Source of the DNA: Streptomyces sp. NRRL S-37
GTDB taxonomy: Bacteria; Actinomycetota; Actinomycetes; Streptomycetales; Streptomycetaceae
Length of the DNA: 64,000 nucleotides
Direction: 5' to 3'
Assembly: GCF_000721605.1 (NCBI RefSeq)
Contig: NZ_JOIZ01000003.1
Span: 62,001-126,000 of the forward strand
Shown here: positions 17,097 through 25,285 of the stretch, piece after piece
How the letters are laid out: each line of letters opens with the position of its first letter
Numbering within the stretch: position 1 is the first letter of the stretch
Position numbers and translations under genes: made by a program
Notes under the pieces: generated by a model
Seen by the model: only the letters and a program-made list of their open reading frames with translations
Told to the model about the DNA's origin: nothing
The model's database searches: none

Positions 17097-17502
17097 CGGG
17101 GGCCGGGCGCACCGCCGGCGGTCAGGCCGGGCCCGGCAGGCCGCCCCGGTCCGGCCCGTCCGGCACGGCCGCCACGGCCGCCACGCCGTCCGGCGAACGC
17201 TCCACGGTGCGGGCGTAGACGTCGTCCTCCAGGGCCGCGACCGCGTCCGGGCCGTCGGCACCCCCGGCCGGTGACGGCGGCGCCGACCGCGACGGCCGGG
17301 GCCGACGCCCGGTGAAGACGCCGGCCGGCTGAGGTGGTTCGCCTGGCGGTCCCCCGCCGTCCCCGCGGGCGGTCGTGCCTTCCCCGGAGCCCGGAAGGGC
17401 CCGGGGGGCGGTACAGGTGGACGACGGGGAGGCACCCGGCAGGTGCCGGGCCGCGCGACCCCACCCCCGGCCCGCATCGGCGCGGTGCGCCGGTCCCGCT
17501 GT
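17097..17502. other. Gene-free, GC-rich stretch
   Basis: About 400 bases between the MerR stop and the DeoR stop. Open frames exist on both strands, but all give low-complexity Arg/Pro/Gly translations. Short palindromes such as GCCGGGCCCGGC (17126-17137) might contribute to termination of the convergent genes. I see no gene or clear regulatory site. Confidence 0.45.
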
Positions 17503-18306
17503 TCAGTCCCTCTCCGGCGGTGCCGGTTCCTCCACGGCCTCCGCCAGCACCACCCGCGTACCGCGTTCCCTGAACGCCGACACGTCCGCCTCCGCCGCCG
17601 ACGTGTCCGTGACCAGCGTCCACCCCTGCGGCAGCGCGGCCCACGCGTGGAACGGGGCCCGCCCCAGCTTCGCCGCGTGCGCCAGCACATACGTCCGGGC
17701 GGCCCGCCGGGCCATCAGTTCCTTCAGCCGGGTCTGCCGCAGGTCCGCCTCGCAGATCCCGCCGTCGGCGGTCACCCCGTCCGCGGACAGGAAGACCCGG
17801 TCGAACGTCATCCGCTCCAGCGCCGCCTCCGTCAGCGGCCCGACGAACGCCTGGCTGAGCGGCCGCAACGTGCCGCCCAGACACTCCACGTGGACGGACT
17901 CGACGTCCGCCAGCTCGTGCAGCGCGGTCAGACCGGTCGTGGCGACCGTGAGGTCCCGCGCCGTGCGCAGTTCGTGCGCCAGCGCCCCGACCGTCGACCC
18001 GGCGTCCAGCAACACGGTCTCACCGGGCCGGACCTGGGCCGCCGCCCACCGGGCGATGGCCCGCTTCTGCGCGTACGCCTCCGTGGTGCGCTGGCGCAGC
18101 GACGCCTCCGGGTGCGCGTTCAGCGCCATCGCCCCGCCGTAGGTGCGGGCCAGCCGGCCGTCGGCGGTGAGCCGGGCGAGGTCGCGGCGGATGGTGGAGG
18201 CGGTCACGCCGAAGTGCCGGGACAGCTCCTCGACGCTGGCCAGGCCGGTGGTGGTGGCGAGTCGCAGGATCTCCTCGCGCCGAGCCTGGGATCCGTTGGG
18301 CGGCAT
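17503..18306 (-). CDS. DeoR-family regulator of the acid-sugar locus
   Basis: The 267-residue protein has an N-terminal DeoR helix-turn-helix (SVEELSRHFGVTASTIRRDL, about residues 22-41) and a sugar-phosphate-sensing DeoRC domain with VLLDAGSTV and VFLSADGV. ATG 18306 is preceded by AAGGAC. It lies 25 bases after the PdxA2 gene, so it is the third gene of the kinase-PdxA2-regulator operon and probably autoregulated. The likely signal is a phosphorylated four-carbon intermediate. Candidate operators are the TGCGC dyads at 20771-20807. Confidence 0.88.
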   Translation of the reverse strand: MPPNGSQARREEILRLATTTGLASVEELSRHFGVTASTIRRDLARLTADGRLARTYGGAMALNAHPEASLRQRTTEAYAQKRAIARWAAAQVRPGETVLLDAGSTVGALAHELRTARDLTVATTGLTALHELADVESVHVECLGGTLRPLSQAFVGPLTEAALERMTFDRVFLSADGVTADGGICEADLRQTRLKELMARRAARTYVLAHAAKLGRAPFHAWAALPQGWTLVTDTSAAEADVSAFRERGTRVVLAEAVEEPAPPERD

Positions 18307-18331
18307 CAAGTGTCCTTCGCGGTACGTGGGT

Positions 18332-19336
18332 TCAGCGGGCGGTGGACATCTCGGCGGCCTGCCGCAGCGCCTCGATCATGCTACCGGCCTCGGCCTTGCC
18401 CGTACCGGCGATGTCGAAGGCCGTGCCGTGGTCGACGGAGGTGCGGATCACCGGCAGGCCGACGGTGAGGTTGACGCCCGCCTCGATGCCGAGCACCTTG
18501 ACCGGGCCGTGGCCCTGGTCGTGGTACATCGCCACGATGAGGTCGTAGTCGCCCCGCGAGGCCAGGAAGAACGCGGTGTCGGCGGGCAGCGGGCCGCGCG
18601 CGTCGATGCCGTCGCGGCGCACCGTCTCCAGCGCGGGGACGATCTTCTCCTCCTCCTCGCCGTAGCCGAACAGGCCGTTCTCGCCGGCGTGCGGGTTGAT
18701 GCCGCAGACGCCGATGACGGGCGCGGCCACCCCGGCGCGGACCATGGCCTCGTGGCCGCGGCGCACGGTCCGCTCGACCAGGCCGGGCTCGATCCGGTTG
18801 ACGGCGTCGATGAGGCCGATGTGGGTGGTGACGTGGATGACCTTCACCTTCTCGGTGGAGAGCATCATCGACACCTCATCCACGCCGGTGAAGTGGGCGA
18901 GCAGTTCGGTGTGTCCGGGGTAGACGTGCCCGGCGGCGTGCAGCGCCTCCTTGTTGAGGGGGGCGGTGCAGATGCCGTCGATCTCACCGGCGAGGGCCAG
19001 TTCCGCGGCCCGCCTGACGTACTCGTACGCGGCGTTCCCGGCGACGGGGGACAGGGCGCCCCAGGGCAGGTCGGCGGGGAGCAGGCCGAGGTCGACGACA
19101 TTGATCCGGCCGGGCGCGGACTCGGCCTCCGCCGGCGTCGGCACGGACACGATCTCGCAGTCGGTGCCGAGGATCCGGGCCGCTTCCCGCAGCCGGGCGG
19201 CGTCACCGATCACCACCGGCCGGCACCGGCCCAGCGTCGCGGCGTCCAGCACGGCGGGCACGATCACCTCGGGCCCGATACCGGCGCCGTCGCCCATGGT
19301 GACACCGATGAGGGGGAGGGGCTGCTGCGCGTTCAC
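18332..19336 (-). CDS. pdxA2: PdxA2-type 4-phospho-D-threonate/erythronate dehydrogenase
   Basis: The 334-residue enzyme shows the PdxA family: VTMGDGAGIGPEV at the N-terminus, the metal/substrate histidines in VYPGHTELL and MYHDQGHGPVK, and SVDHGTAFDIAGTG near the end. In vitamin B6 synthesis PdxA oxidises 4-phosphohydroxythreonine. Next to a four-carbon acid-sugar kinase the paralogue PdxA2 oxidises and decarboxylates 4-phospho-D-threonate or D-erythronate to dihydroxyacetone phosphate. GTG 19336 overlaps the kinase stop as GTGA, which supports the catabolic assignment. Confidence 0.88.
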   Translation of the reverse strand: MNAQQPLPLIGVTMGDGAGIGPEVIVPAVLDAATLGRCRPVVIGDAARLREAARILGTDCEIVSVPTPAEAESAPGRINVVDLGLLPADLPWGALSPVAGNAAYEYVRRAAELALAGEIDGICTAPLNKEALHAAGHVYPGHTELLAHFTGVDEVSMMLSTEKVKVIHVTTHIGLIDAVNRIEPGLVERTVRRGHEAMVRAGVAAPVIGVCGINPHAGENGLFGYGEEEEKIVPALETVRRDGIDARGPLPADTAFFLASRGDYDLIVAMYHDQGHGPVKVLGIEAGVNLTVGLPVIRTSVDHGTAFDIAGTGKAEAGSMIEALRQAAEMSTAR

Positions 19337-20718
19337 TGGGTGACTCCTTGCTGAGAGGGGCGGAGTGCCGCCGCGATACGGACGAACGAGTCCGGGCCGC
19401 CGAAGCTCCCGGGGCGGGTGACGACCGACCGGCCGTCGGGGGTCCTGCAGTGCACGGCACCGTGGTGGATCTCGCCGACGGGCCGGAGCGTCGTGACACC
19501 GAGCGCGTCGAGCACCCGGCGGGCCGTCTCGCCGCCGGTCAGGACGAGGTCCGGGCGCCCCGGCACGGCGGAGACGGCCCGTGCCAGTCCGGCCACGACC
19601 GCGCGTGCCGCACCGGGCCGGACGCCGTCGGATCCGTCGACGGACAGCACGGTCACCGCGCCGGGCACGAGCGCGGGCAGGACGACGCCGTCCGCCCCGG
19701 CGAGCTCTCCGGGCGCCAGCGGCAGATGCCGGGCCCCGGCCGCGACCAGCAGGGCGACCTGCTCGGCCACCACCGGCTCCGCGCTCCCGGCGACGACGAG
19801 CAGCGGCCGCGCGGCACCCCCGGCTCCCGACGGCCCCCCGTCCCCGGCGGCCGGCCGGGCGGAGACGCCGGCCGGCACCGCCGTCGCCCTCGGCGGGGCG
19901 GCCACGGGCCCGGCTCCCGCCGACGGCCCGTGCGCGCGTCGCGCGGCGAGCCGGCGGCCGAGGGCCGCCGCCAGGCCGCCGCTGCCCAGAAGACGGGCGC
20001 CCGGGCCGAGGAGTGCCGCCGCGGCGGCGATCACCGTCAGGTCGGTGTCGGTCTCCGCGTCGCAGACCGGGTGCCGTCCGCGGACCGACAGCTCCCGGAA
20101 GCGGCCGGCCAGCGCGATGGGGCCCTGCCGCACGGTCTCCAGCGGCACCTCCGCGGTCGGCAGCGGTGCCAGTGCCCCGGCGACGGACCGCGGCGCGGCG
20201 CGCTCCTCGGCGCGCCAGGCCGGGGACTCGTGCAGCGGCACCCCGTCGACCAGCACCACGCCGCCGCGCACCACGCGCCGTGCGGCGGGCAGGGCCGTCG
20301 CGATCACCAGGACCTCGGCCCCTTCCGCGAAGGCGGCCGCCTCCGCGCCCACCGGCCCGCGCAGCAGCGAGTCGCACTTCTTGAACCAGAGCGGATCGCC
20401 GTACGCCTCGGAGGAGTTGACTGCGCGAAACGCGCGAGAGCTGGCGGTGTCCCTGTCCGTGTCCGTGGGGGTGCCGGCGGCGGCCGGGGGCCTTTCCACC
20501 ACGCCCAGCGCGGCCCGTACGGCATCGGCCGCCGCCTCGTCGTCCAGGTACCGCGAGTCGAGGTCCATCACCACGGCCTCCCCGTCGGCACCGGATACTC
20601 CCAGGTCGTCGACGTGCAGCACGAGCCGCGAGGGCACCCGCAGCAGCGCGGCCGCCTCCGCCGCCCCCGACAGGTCGTCGGCGAGCGCGACGACCGGGAT
20701 GCCGTTTCGACGGCACAT
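19333..20718 (-). CDS. Four-carbon acid-sugar kinase (DUF1537 family)
   Basis: The 461-residue protein has the two-domain DUF1537 architecture. The N-terminal sugar-binding part has VALADDLSGAAEAA and FKKCDSLLRGPVG; the C-terminal nucleotide-binding part has LVLTGGETARRVLDALGV and RPGSFGG. It phosphorylates D-threonate or D-erythronate before PdxA2 acts. ATG 20718 has the strong site GAGGAGG. An Ala/Pro-rich linker (about residues 255-310) is longer than usual. The gene contains an internal copy of the operator-like dyad at 20422-20436. Confidence 0.88.
   Translation of the reverse strand: MCRRNGIPVVALADDLSGAAEAAALLRVPSRLVLHVDDLGVSGADGEAVVMDLDSRYLDDEAAADAVRAALGVVERPPAAAGTPTDTDRDTASSRAFRAVNSSEAYGDPLWFKKCDSLLRGPVGAEAAAFAEGAEVLVIATALPAARRVVRGGVVLVDGVPLHESPAWRAEERAAPRSVAGALAPLPTAEVPLETVRQGPIALAGRFRELSVRGRHPVCDAETDTDLTVIAAAAALLGPGARLLGSGGLAAALGRRLAARRAHGPSAGAGPVAAPPRATAVPAGVSARPAAGDGGPSGAGGAARPLLVVAGSAEPVVAEQVALLVAAGARHLPLAPGELAGADGVVLPALVPGAVTVLSVDGSDGVRPGAARAVVAGLARAVSAVPGRPDLVLTGGETARRVLDALGVTTLRPVGEIHHGAVHCRTPDGRSVVTRPGSFGGPDSFVRIAAALRPSQQGVTQ
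20422..20436. promoter_or_regulatory. Intragenic copy of the locus operator motif
   Basis: TGCGCGAAACGCGCG matches the promoter-region site TGCGCGATTCGCGCG at 13 of 15 positions, and the match continues into the following AGA. It lies inside the kinase gene, about 335-385 bases from the two sites in the divergent promoter region. A looping or roadblock role is possible. Confidence 0.45.
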
Positions 20719-20770
20719 GCGGACCTCCTCCGGGAACTCGGCGCCGTAGTGCCCCGATGATGACATAGAT

Positions 20771-20807
20771 TGCGCGATTCGCGCGAGACTCTTGCGCATA
20801 ACGCGCA
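20771..20807. promoter_or_regulatory. Paired operator-like dyads in the divergent promoter
   Basis: GCGCGATTCGCGC (20772-20784) is a perfect 6-1-6 palindrome. TGCGCATAACGCGCA (20793-20807) is a 5-5-5 dyad of the same type, 22 bases downstream. Both lie between the kinase gene and the aldo/keto reductase gene, so one regulator, most simply the DeoR protein of the locus, could control both arms. Confidence 0.6.
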
Positions 20808-20864
20808 GTCATGCGAGCGTTCACCCACCGAGAAGCCACCCGCCCGCTCCGGAAGGAACCACTC

Positions 20865-21926
20865 GTGAGCACCGGCACCCGCCCCGGCCCGCACGGAAGC
20901 CCGCAGGGAAGCGCACAGGGAAGCCCCCAAGGAAGTCCCCAGGGAAGCCCGCAGGGCATCGAGCTCCCGTCCGTCCCCGTACCGCTCTCCCGCCTGGTCC
21001 TGGGCACCATGACGTTCGGCGACACCGTCGACCGCGCGGGCGCCGCCGCCATGCTGGACACCGCCCTCGACGCCGGCCTCACCGGCGTGGACACGGCCAA
21101 CGGTTACGCGGGCGGCGAGAGCGAGCGGATCCTCGCCGGGCTGCTGCCCGGGCGCCGGGACCGGATCGTGCTCGCCACCAAGGCCGGCATCCCGCACCCC
21201 GACCAGGGCGAGCACGCCCCGCTCTCCCCGGCCGGTCTGCGGGCCGCCCTCGAGGGCAGCCTGAAGCGGCTCGGCACCGACCACGTCGACCTCTTCTACC
21301 TGCACCAGCCGGACCGCCGTACGCCGCTCGCCGAGACCCTCGCGACCGTGGCCGAGTTCGTCGCGGAGGGGAAGGTCCGCGCCCTCGGCGTCTCCAACTA
21401 CGCCGCCTGGCAGATCGCCGAACTGACCCGCACCGCCGACGCGACCGGCGCCCCGCGCCCGGTCGTCGCACAGCAGCTGCACAACCTCCTCGCCCGCCGG
21501 ATCGAGGAGGAGTACGTCGAGTACGCGGCGGTGAGCGGACTGCGCACCATGGTCTACAACCCGCTCGGCGGCGGCCTCCTCACCGGCCGGCACCGCTTCG
21601 AGGCCGACCCCGCCACCGGCCGCTTCGGCGACTCCAGACTCGCCGCGATGTACCGGGAGCGCTACTGGAACGAGGACCTCTTCGCCGCCGTCGCCCGGCT
21701 CACCGAGATCGCCGACGGGGCCGGCCTCCCGCTCACCGAACTCGCCCTGCGCTGGCTGCTGGACCGCCCCTCCACCGACGCGCTCCTGCTCGGCGGCTCC
21801 CGGCCGGAACACCTGCGGGCCAACATCGCCGCCGCCCAGGCCGGTCCGCTGCCCGCGGACGTGACCGCCGCCTGCGACGCCGTCGGCTCCGTGCTGCGCG
21901 GCCCGATGCCCGCCTACCACCGCTGA
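20865..21926 (+). CDS. Aldo/keto reductase
   Basis: The 353-residue NADPH-dependent oxidoreductase starts at GTG 20865 behind GGAAGGAA. The AKR barrel shows VLGTMTFGD, the catalytic set Asp (GVDTANGYAGGESE), Tyr, Lys (LATKAG) and His (FYLHQPD), the loop GVSNYAAWQI and the cofactor segment LLLGGSRPEHLRANI. It begins the plus-strand half of the acid-sugar locus and may reduce a sugar-derived aldehyde or oxidise a polyol. Residues about 11-30 are five SPQG-like repeats encoded by 12-bp DNA repeats, which is unusual for this family. Confidence 0.88.
   Translation: MSTGTRPGPHGSPQGSAQGSPQGSPQGSPQGIELPSVPVPLSRLVLGTMTFGDTVDRAGAAAMLDTALDAGLTGVDTANGYAGGESERILAGLLPGRRDRIVLATKAGIPHPDQGEHAPLSPAGLRAALEGSLKRLGTDHVDLFYLHQPDRRTPLAETLATVAEFVAEGKVRALGVSNYAAWQIAELTRTADATGAPRPVVAQQLHNLLARRIEEEYVEYAAVSGLRTMVYNPLGGGLLTGRHRFEADPATGRFGDSRLAAMYRERYWNEDLFAAVARLTEIADGAGLPLTELALRWLLDRPSTDALLLGGSRPEHLRANIAAAQAGPLPADVTAACDAVGSVLRGPMPAYHR
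20895..20954 (+). repeat. Five 12-bp tandem repeats
   Basis: Five consecutive units of the form GGAAGCCCGCAG run from 20895 to 20954, differing at one to three positions. They encode G-S-P/A-Q repeats at the N-terminus of the aldo/keto reductase. Such units arise by replication slippage and keep the reading frame. Confidence 0.85.
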
Positions 21927-21960
21927 CCACCGCCGTACCCCACCTGCCCGGAGCCGCCCC

Positions 21961-22740
21961 ATGACCACCGCCGCGCACTTCACCGCAGCCCTGCGCGACC
22001 GCCAGCGCCTCATCGGCTACTGGTCGCTGCTCGACTCGCCCGTCGCCGCCGAACGCCTCGCCCGGCTCGGCTACGACTACCTCGCCTTCGACGCCCAGCA
22101 CGGCCTCTTCGGCTACCAGGGCCTGCTGAACAACCTCATCGCCACCGACACCCGCGGCTCCACCGCCGTCGGCATGGTCCGCGTCGAGGCCAACGACCCC
22201 ACGTACATCGGCCGCGCGCTCGACGCGGGCGCCGCCGCCGTCATCGTGCCGCTCGTCGACACCGCGCGGGACGCCGCCGACGCGGTCGCCGCCGTGCGCT
22301 ACCCGCCGCACGGCCGCCGCTCCTACGGCCCCATGCGCGCCCAGCTCCGCATCGGCCCGGACCCGGCCGACACCCACGAGCAGACCGCCGTCCTCGCCAT
22401 GATCGAGACCGCCGACGGGCTCGCCAACGTCGAGGAGATCTGCGCCGTCCCGGGACTCGACGGCGTCTACGTCGGCCCGTCCGACCTGCGCCTGGCCATC
22501 GGGGGCAAAACCTCCACCGACCCGGACGTGGCCGACGCGTTCGAGCGGGCCCTCACCCGCATCCGCACGGCCGCCGCGGCCGCGGGCATCGCCGCCGGCA
22601 TCCACAACGGCGACGGCGCGAGCGCCGCCCGCCGGCTCGACGAGGGCTTCACCTTCGCCTCCGTCGCCGCCGACGTGGTCCACCTCCAGCAGATCGCCGC
22701 CACCCACCTGGACGCGGCACGGAAGGGCGGCCGGGCATGA
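21961..22740 (+). CDS. HpcH/HpaI-family class II aldolase
   Basis: The 259-residue enzyme has the family's metal and substrate residues: FDAQHG (catalytic His), MIETADG (metal Glu) and VGPSDLRLAIG (metal Asp). Relatives split 2-keto-3-deoxy acid sugars or 4-hydroxy-2-oxo acids into pyruvate and an aldehyde. ATG 21961 lies 34 bases after the reductase stop, and its stop overlaps the next start (ATGA). It supplies a retro-aldol step alongside the kinase/PdxA2 branch. The precise sugar acid is not visible. Confidence 0.88.
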   Translation: MTTAAHFTAALRDRQRLIGYWSLLDSPVAAERLARLGYDYLAFDAQHGLFGYQGLLNNLIATDTRGSTAVGMVRVEANDPTYIGRALDAGAAAVIVPLVDTARDAADAVAAVRYPPHGRRSYGPMRAQLRIGPDPADTHEQTAVLAMIETADGLANVEEICAVPGLDGVYVGPSDLRLAIGGKTSTDPDVADAFERALTRIRTAAAAAGIAAGIHNGDGASAARRLDEGFTFASVAADVVHLQQIAATHLDAARKGGRA

Positions 22741-23696
22741 GCGCACCCGCCCGCACCACCCTCATCACCACGCCCACCTTCGCCCGCCACTCGCCCGACC
22801 CCTGGACCCTCCTCGCCGACGGCGGCGCGGGCCCGGTCCGCCCGTACGACGACCGGGCGCTGCCGTACGACGAACTGCTCGCCCGGATCGCCGGCGCCGA
22901 CGCGCTCGTCGCCGGCATGGACCCGGTCACCGCCGAGGTCATGGACGCCGCCCCGCGGCTGAAGGTCATCGCCAAGCACGGCGTCGGCACCGACACCATC
23001 GACGTCGCCGCCGCCCGCGAACGCGGCATCCCCGTGGTCTTCGCGCCCGGCTCCAACTCCCGGGCCGTCGCCGAGTACACCTTCGGCCTCGTCCTCGACG
23101 CCGCCCGCCGGATCAGCGCCTCCCACACGGCCGTCACCGGGGGCGGCTGGCCCAAGCTCTTCGGCCCCGAACTGCACGGCCGGACCCTCGGCGTCGTCGG
23201 CCTCGGCCGGATCGGCCGGCTCGTCGCCGGCTACGCGCGCGCCTTCGGGATGGACGTCCTCGCCCACGACCCGTACGTCCCCGACGACGCGGTAAGGGCG
23301 GCGGACGCCGAGCCCGTCGCCCTGGACGCGCTCCTCGCCCGCGCCGACGTCGTCACCCTGCACCTCCCGCCCGCCGGGGCGCCGCTCCTCGACGCCGCCC
23401 GGCTGGCCGCCATGAAACCCGGCGCGATCCTCGTCAACGCCGCCCGCGGCGGCCTCGTCGACGACACCGCGCTCGCCGCCGCCCTGCGCTCCGGGCACCT
23501 GGCCGCCGCCGCGCTCGACGCCTTCGCCGTCGAGCCCCTCCCGGCCGGCCACGTCCTGCGCACGGCGCCCCGGCTCACCCTCACCTCCCACATGGCCGCC
23601 TGCACCCCGGAGGCCAACCGCGCGATGGGCCTGATGGTCGCCGAGGACGTACTCCGTGTCCTCGCCGGCGAGTCCCCGCGCCACGCGGCCGGCTGA
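22737..23696 (+). CDS. D-2-hydroxyacid dehydrogenase
   Basis: The 319-residue NAD-dependent enzyme has the cofactor motif GVVGLGRIGRLVAG (about residues 146-159). The catalytic triad is Arg in NAARGGLVDD, Glu in FAVEPL and His in TSHMAACTPE. It resembles phosphoglycerate/glyoxylate-type dehydrogenases and probably interconverts a 2-keto and a 2-hydroxy acid in the pathway. ATG 22737 overlaps the aldolase stop, showing coupling. Confidence 0.9.
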   Translation: MSAPARTTLITTPTFARHSPDPWTLLADGGAGPVRPYDDRALPYDELLARIAGADALVAGMDPVTAEVMDAAPRLKVIAKHGVGTDTIDVAAARERGIPVVFAPGSNSRAVAEYTFGLVLDAARRISASHTAVTGGGWPKLFGPELHGRTLGVVGLGRIGRLVAGYARAFGMDVLAHDPYVPDDAVRAADAEPVALDALLARADVVTLHLPPAGAPLLDAARLAAMKPGAILVNAARGGLVDDTALAAALRSGHLAAAALDAFAVEPLPAGHVLRTAPRLTLTSHMAACTPEANRAMGLMVAEDVLRVLAGESPRHAAG

Positions 23697-23794
23697 CCCC
23701 GCCGCCGACCCACCACGTCACCCCCCATGCCCTTACCCGCCCTGTCTGCCTTCCGCTCCGGCGACGGCGCCGGATCCAGCAAAGGAACACCGCC

Positions 23795-25213
23795 ATGTCG
23801 ACCACCGCCACCGCCCCAGCGGCGGAGCACGCGCAGGCCGATCCGTACGCCCTGCGCCCCGAGGACGCCCGCCCGGCGCCCACCGCCTTCCGCGACCGGA
23901 TCCGCCATCTCGGCCCCGGCTTCGTGCTGTCGGCCGCCGTCGTCGGCTCCGGCGAGCTGATCACCACCACCGCGCTCGGCGCCCAGGCCGGCTTCGCGCT
24001 GCTGTGGCTGGTGATCGTCTCGACCGCGGTCAAGGTCTGGGTCCAGATGGAACTGGCCCAGTGGACCATCCTCAACGGGCGCACCGCGCTCGAGGGCTAC
24101 CGCGAGGTCGGCCCCCGCATCGGCCGGCTGAGCTGGATCAACTGGCTCTGGATCGGCATGGACTTCGCCAAGATGTTCCAGCGCGGAGGCATCATCGGCG
24201 GTACGGCGGCGGCCTGTTCGGTGCTGTGGCCGGTCATCGGCGAACCGCTGAGCTGGGGCTCCCTGGCGCTGTGGGCCGTCGTCGTCACGGTCGCCGCGAT
24301 CCTGCTGCTGCAGTCCGGCAAGTACAGCCTCGTCGAACGCGCCTGCCTCGTCTCCGTCGTCGTCTTCACCCTCGTCACCGTCAGCCTCGCGGTCGGCCTG
24401 CCCGGCACCGAGTTCGGCTACGGCGGAAGCGAACTCGGCAGCGGCTTCGGCTTCGAGATCCCGGCCGGCACCGTCGGCATCGCGCTCGCCGTCTTCGGCA
24501 TCACCGGCGTCGGCGCCGACGAGATGACGACGTACACCTACTGGTGCCTGGAGAAGGGCTACGCCCGCTGGACCGGCCCCGACGACGGCAGCGAGGAGCG
24601 CGCCCGCCGCGCCGAGGGCTGGATCAAGGTGATGCGCCTGGACGCCCTGACGGGTCTCGCCGTCTGCGTGCTGTGCACCCTGTCCTTCTACGTCATCGGC
24701 GCGGCCGTGCTCCACCCGCAGGGCCTGGTGCCCGAGGGCAACGAGATGATCACCACGCTGTCCCGCATCTACACGGACACCATGGGCCCCTGGGCCGAGT
24801 ACCTGTTCCTCGTCGGCGCGTTCGCCGTCCTCTTCTCCACCCTCATCGGCTCCACCGCCTCCGTGCCCCGGCTGTGGACCAACACGCTCGGCCTGCTCGG
24901 CGTCGTCGACTGGAGCGACGTCCGCGCCCGCACCCGCGCCATCCGCGTCCTCACCTGGTGCCTGCCGCTGCTGTGGACCTGCTTCTTCCTCTGGATGCAG
25001 TCGCCGGTCCTGATGGTGCAGATCGGCGGCATCGGCGGCGGGATCTTCCTGCTCGCCGTGGTCGTCGCCGTGTGGCGGCTGCGCCACACCGGGGTCCCGA
25101 AGCGCTTCCGCGCCAACCCCTGGCTCACCGCGGCCCTGGTCCTGAGCAGCGTGGCGATCCTGTGCGTCGGCGTGTACGGCGTCCTGAAGACGCTGGGCGC
25201 GGTGCCGGAGTAG
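23795..25213 (+). CDS. Nramp-like transporter lacking the metal-binding motifs
   Basis: The 472-residue membrane protein has about 11-12 hydrophobic segments and the Nramp opening RHLGPGFVLSAAVVGSGELIT. Canonical Nramp metal transporters carry DPGN in TM1; here residues 51-54 read GSGE. The TM6 MPH motif is replaced by the GADEMTTYTYW region. The acidic residues Glu54, Asp and Glu suggest a different substrate. It follows the dehydrogenase by 98 bases in an acid-sugar operon, so uptake of a sugar acid is more likely than metal uptake. This inference is not proven. Confidence 0.82.
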   Translation: MSTTATAPAAEHAQADPYALRPEDARPAPTAFRDRIRHLGPGFVLSAAVVGSGELITTTALGAQAGFALLWLVIVSTAVKVWVQMELAQWTILNGRTALEGYREVGPRIGRLSWINWLWIGMDFAKMFQRGGIIGGTAAACSVLWPVIGEPLSWGSLALWAVVVTVAAILLLQSGKYSLVERACLVSVVVFTLVTVSLAVGLPGTEFGYGGSELGSGFGFEIPAGTVGIALAVFGITGVGADEMTTYTYWCLEKGYARWTGPDDGSEERARRAEGWIKVMRLDALTGLAVCVLCTLSFYVIGAAVLHPQGLVPEGNEMITTLSRIYTDTMGPWAEYLFLVGAFAVLFSTLIGSTASVPRLWTNTLGLLGVVDWSDVRARTRAIRVLTWCLPLLWTCFFLWMQSPVLMVQIGGIGGGIFLLAVVVAVWRLRHTGVPKRFRANPWLTAALVLSSVAILCVGVYGVLKTLGAVPE

Positions 25214-25247
25214 CCACGAGTCCACGCCTCCTGCTGTTAGCCTGCAC

Positions 25248-25264
25248 TTGCACATGAGTTGCAA
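25248..25264 (+). promoter_or_regulatory. Nur-type nickel operator of sodF
   Basis: TTGCAC-ATGAG-TTGCAA fits the published Nur box form TTGCAA-N5-TTGCAA at 11 of 12 fixed positions. It lies about 20-40 bases upstream of the sodF start codon. In S. coelicolor nickel-bound Nur represses sodF at such a site. Confidence 0.75.
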
Positions 25265-25285
25265 TAACAGTGGAGGACGTTGGAC

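Noticed and set aside
20719..20799. Upstream in-frame starts for the four-carbon acid-sugar kinase
   Set aside because: They would run through the operator dyads. ATG 20718 has a strong GAGGAGG site and the domain begins right after it.
25280..25285. TTG start for sodF six bases upstream
   Set aside because: The ATG at 25286 gives the conserved N-terminus and better spacing to the ribosome-binding site.
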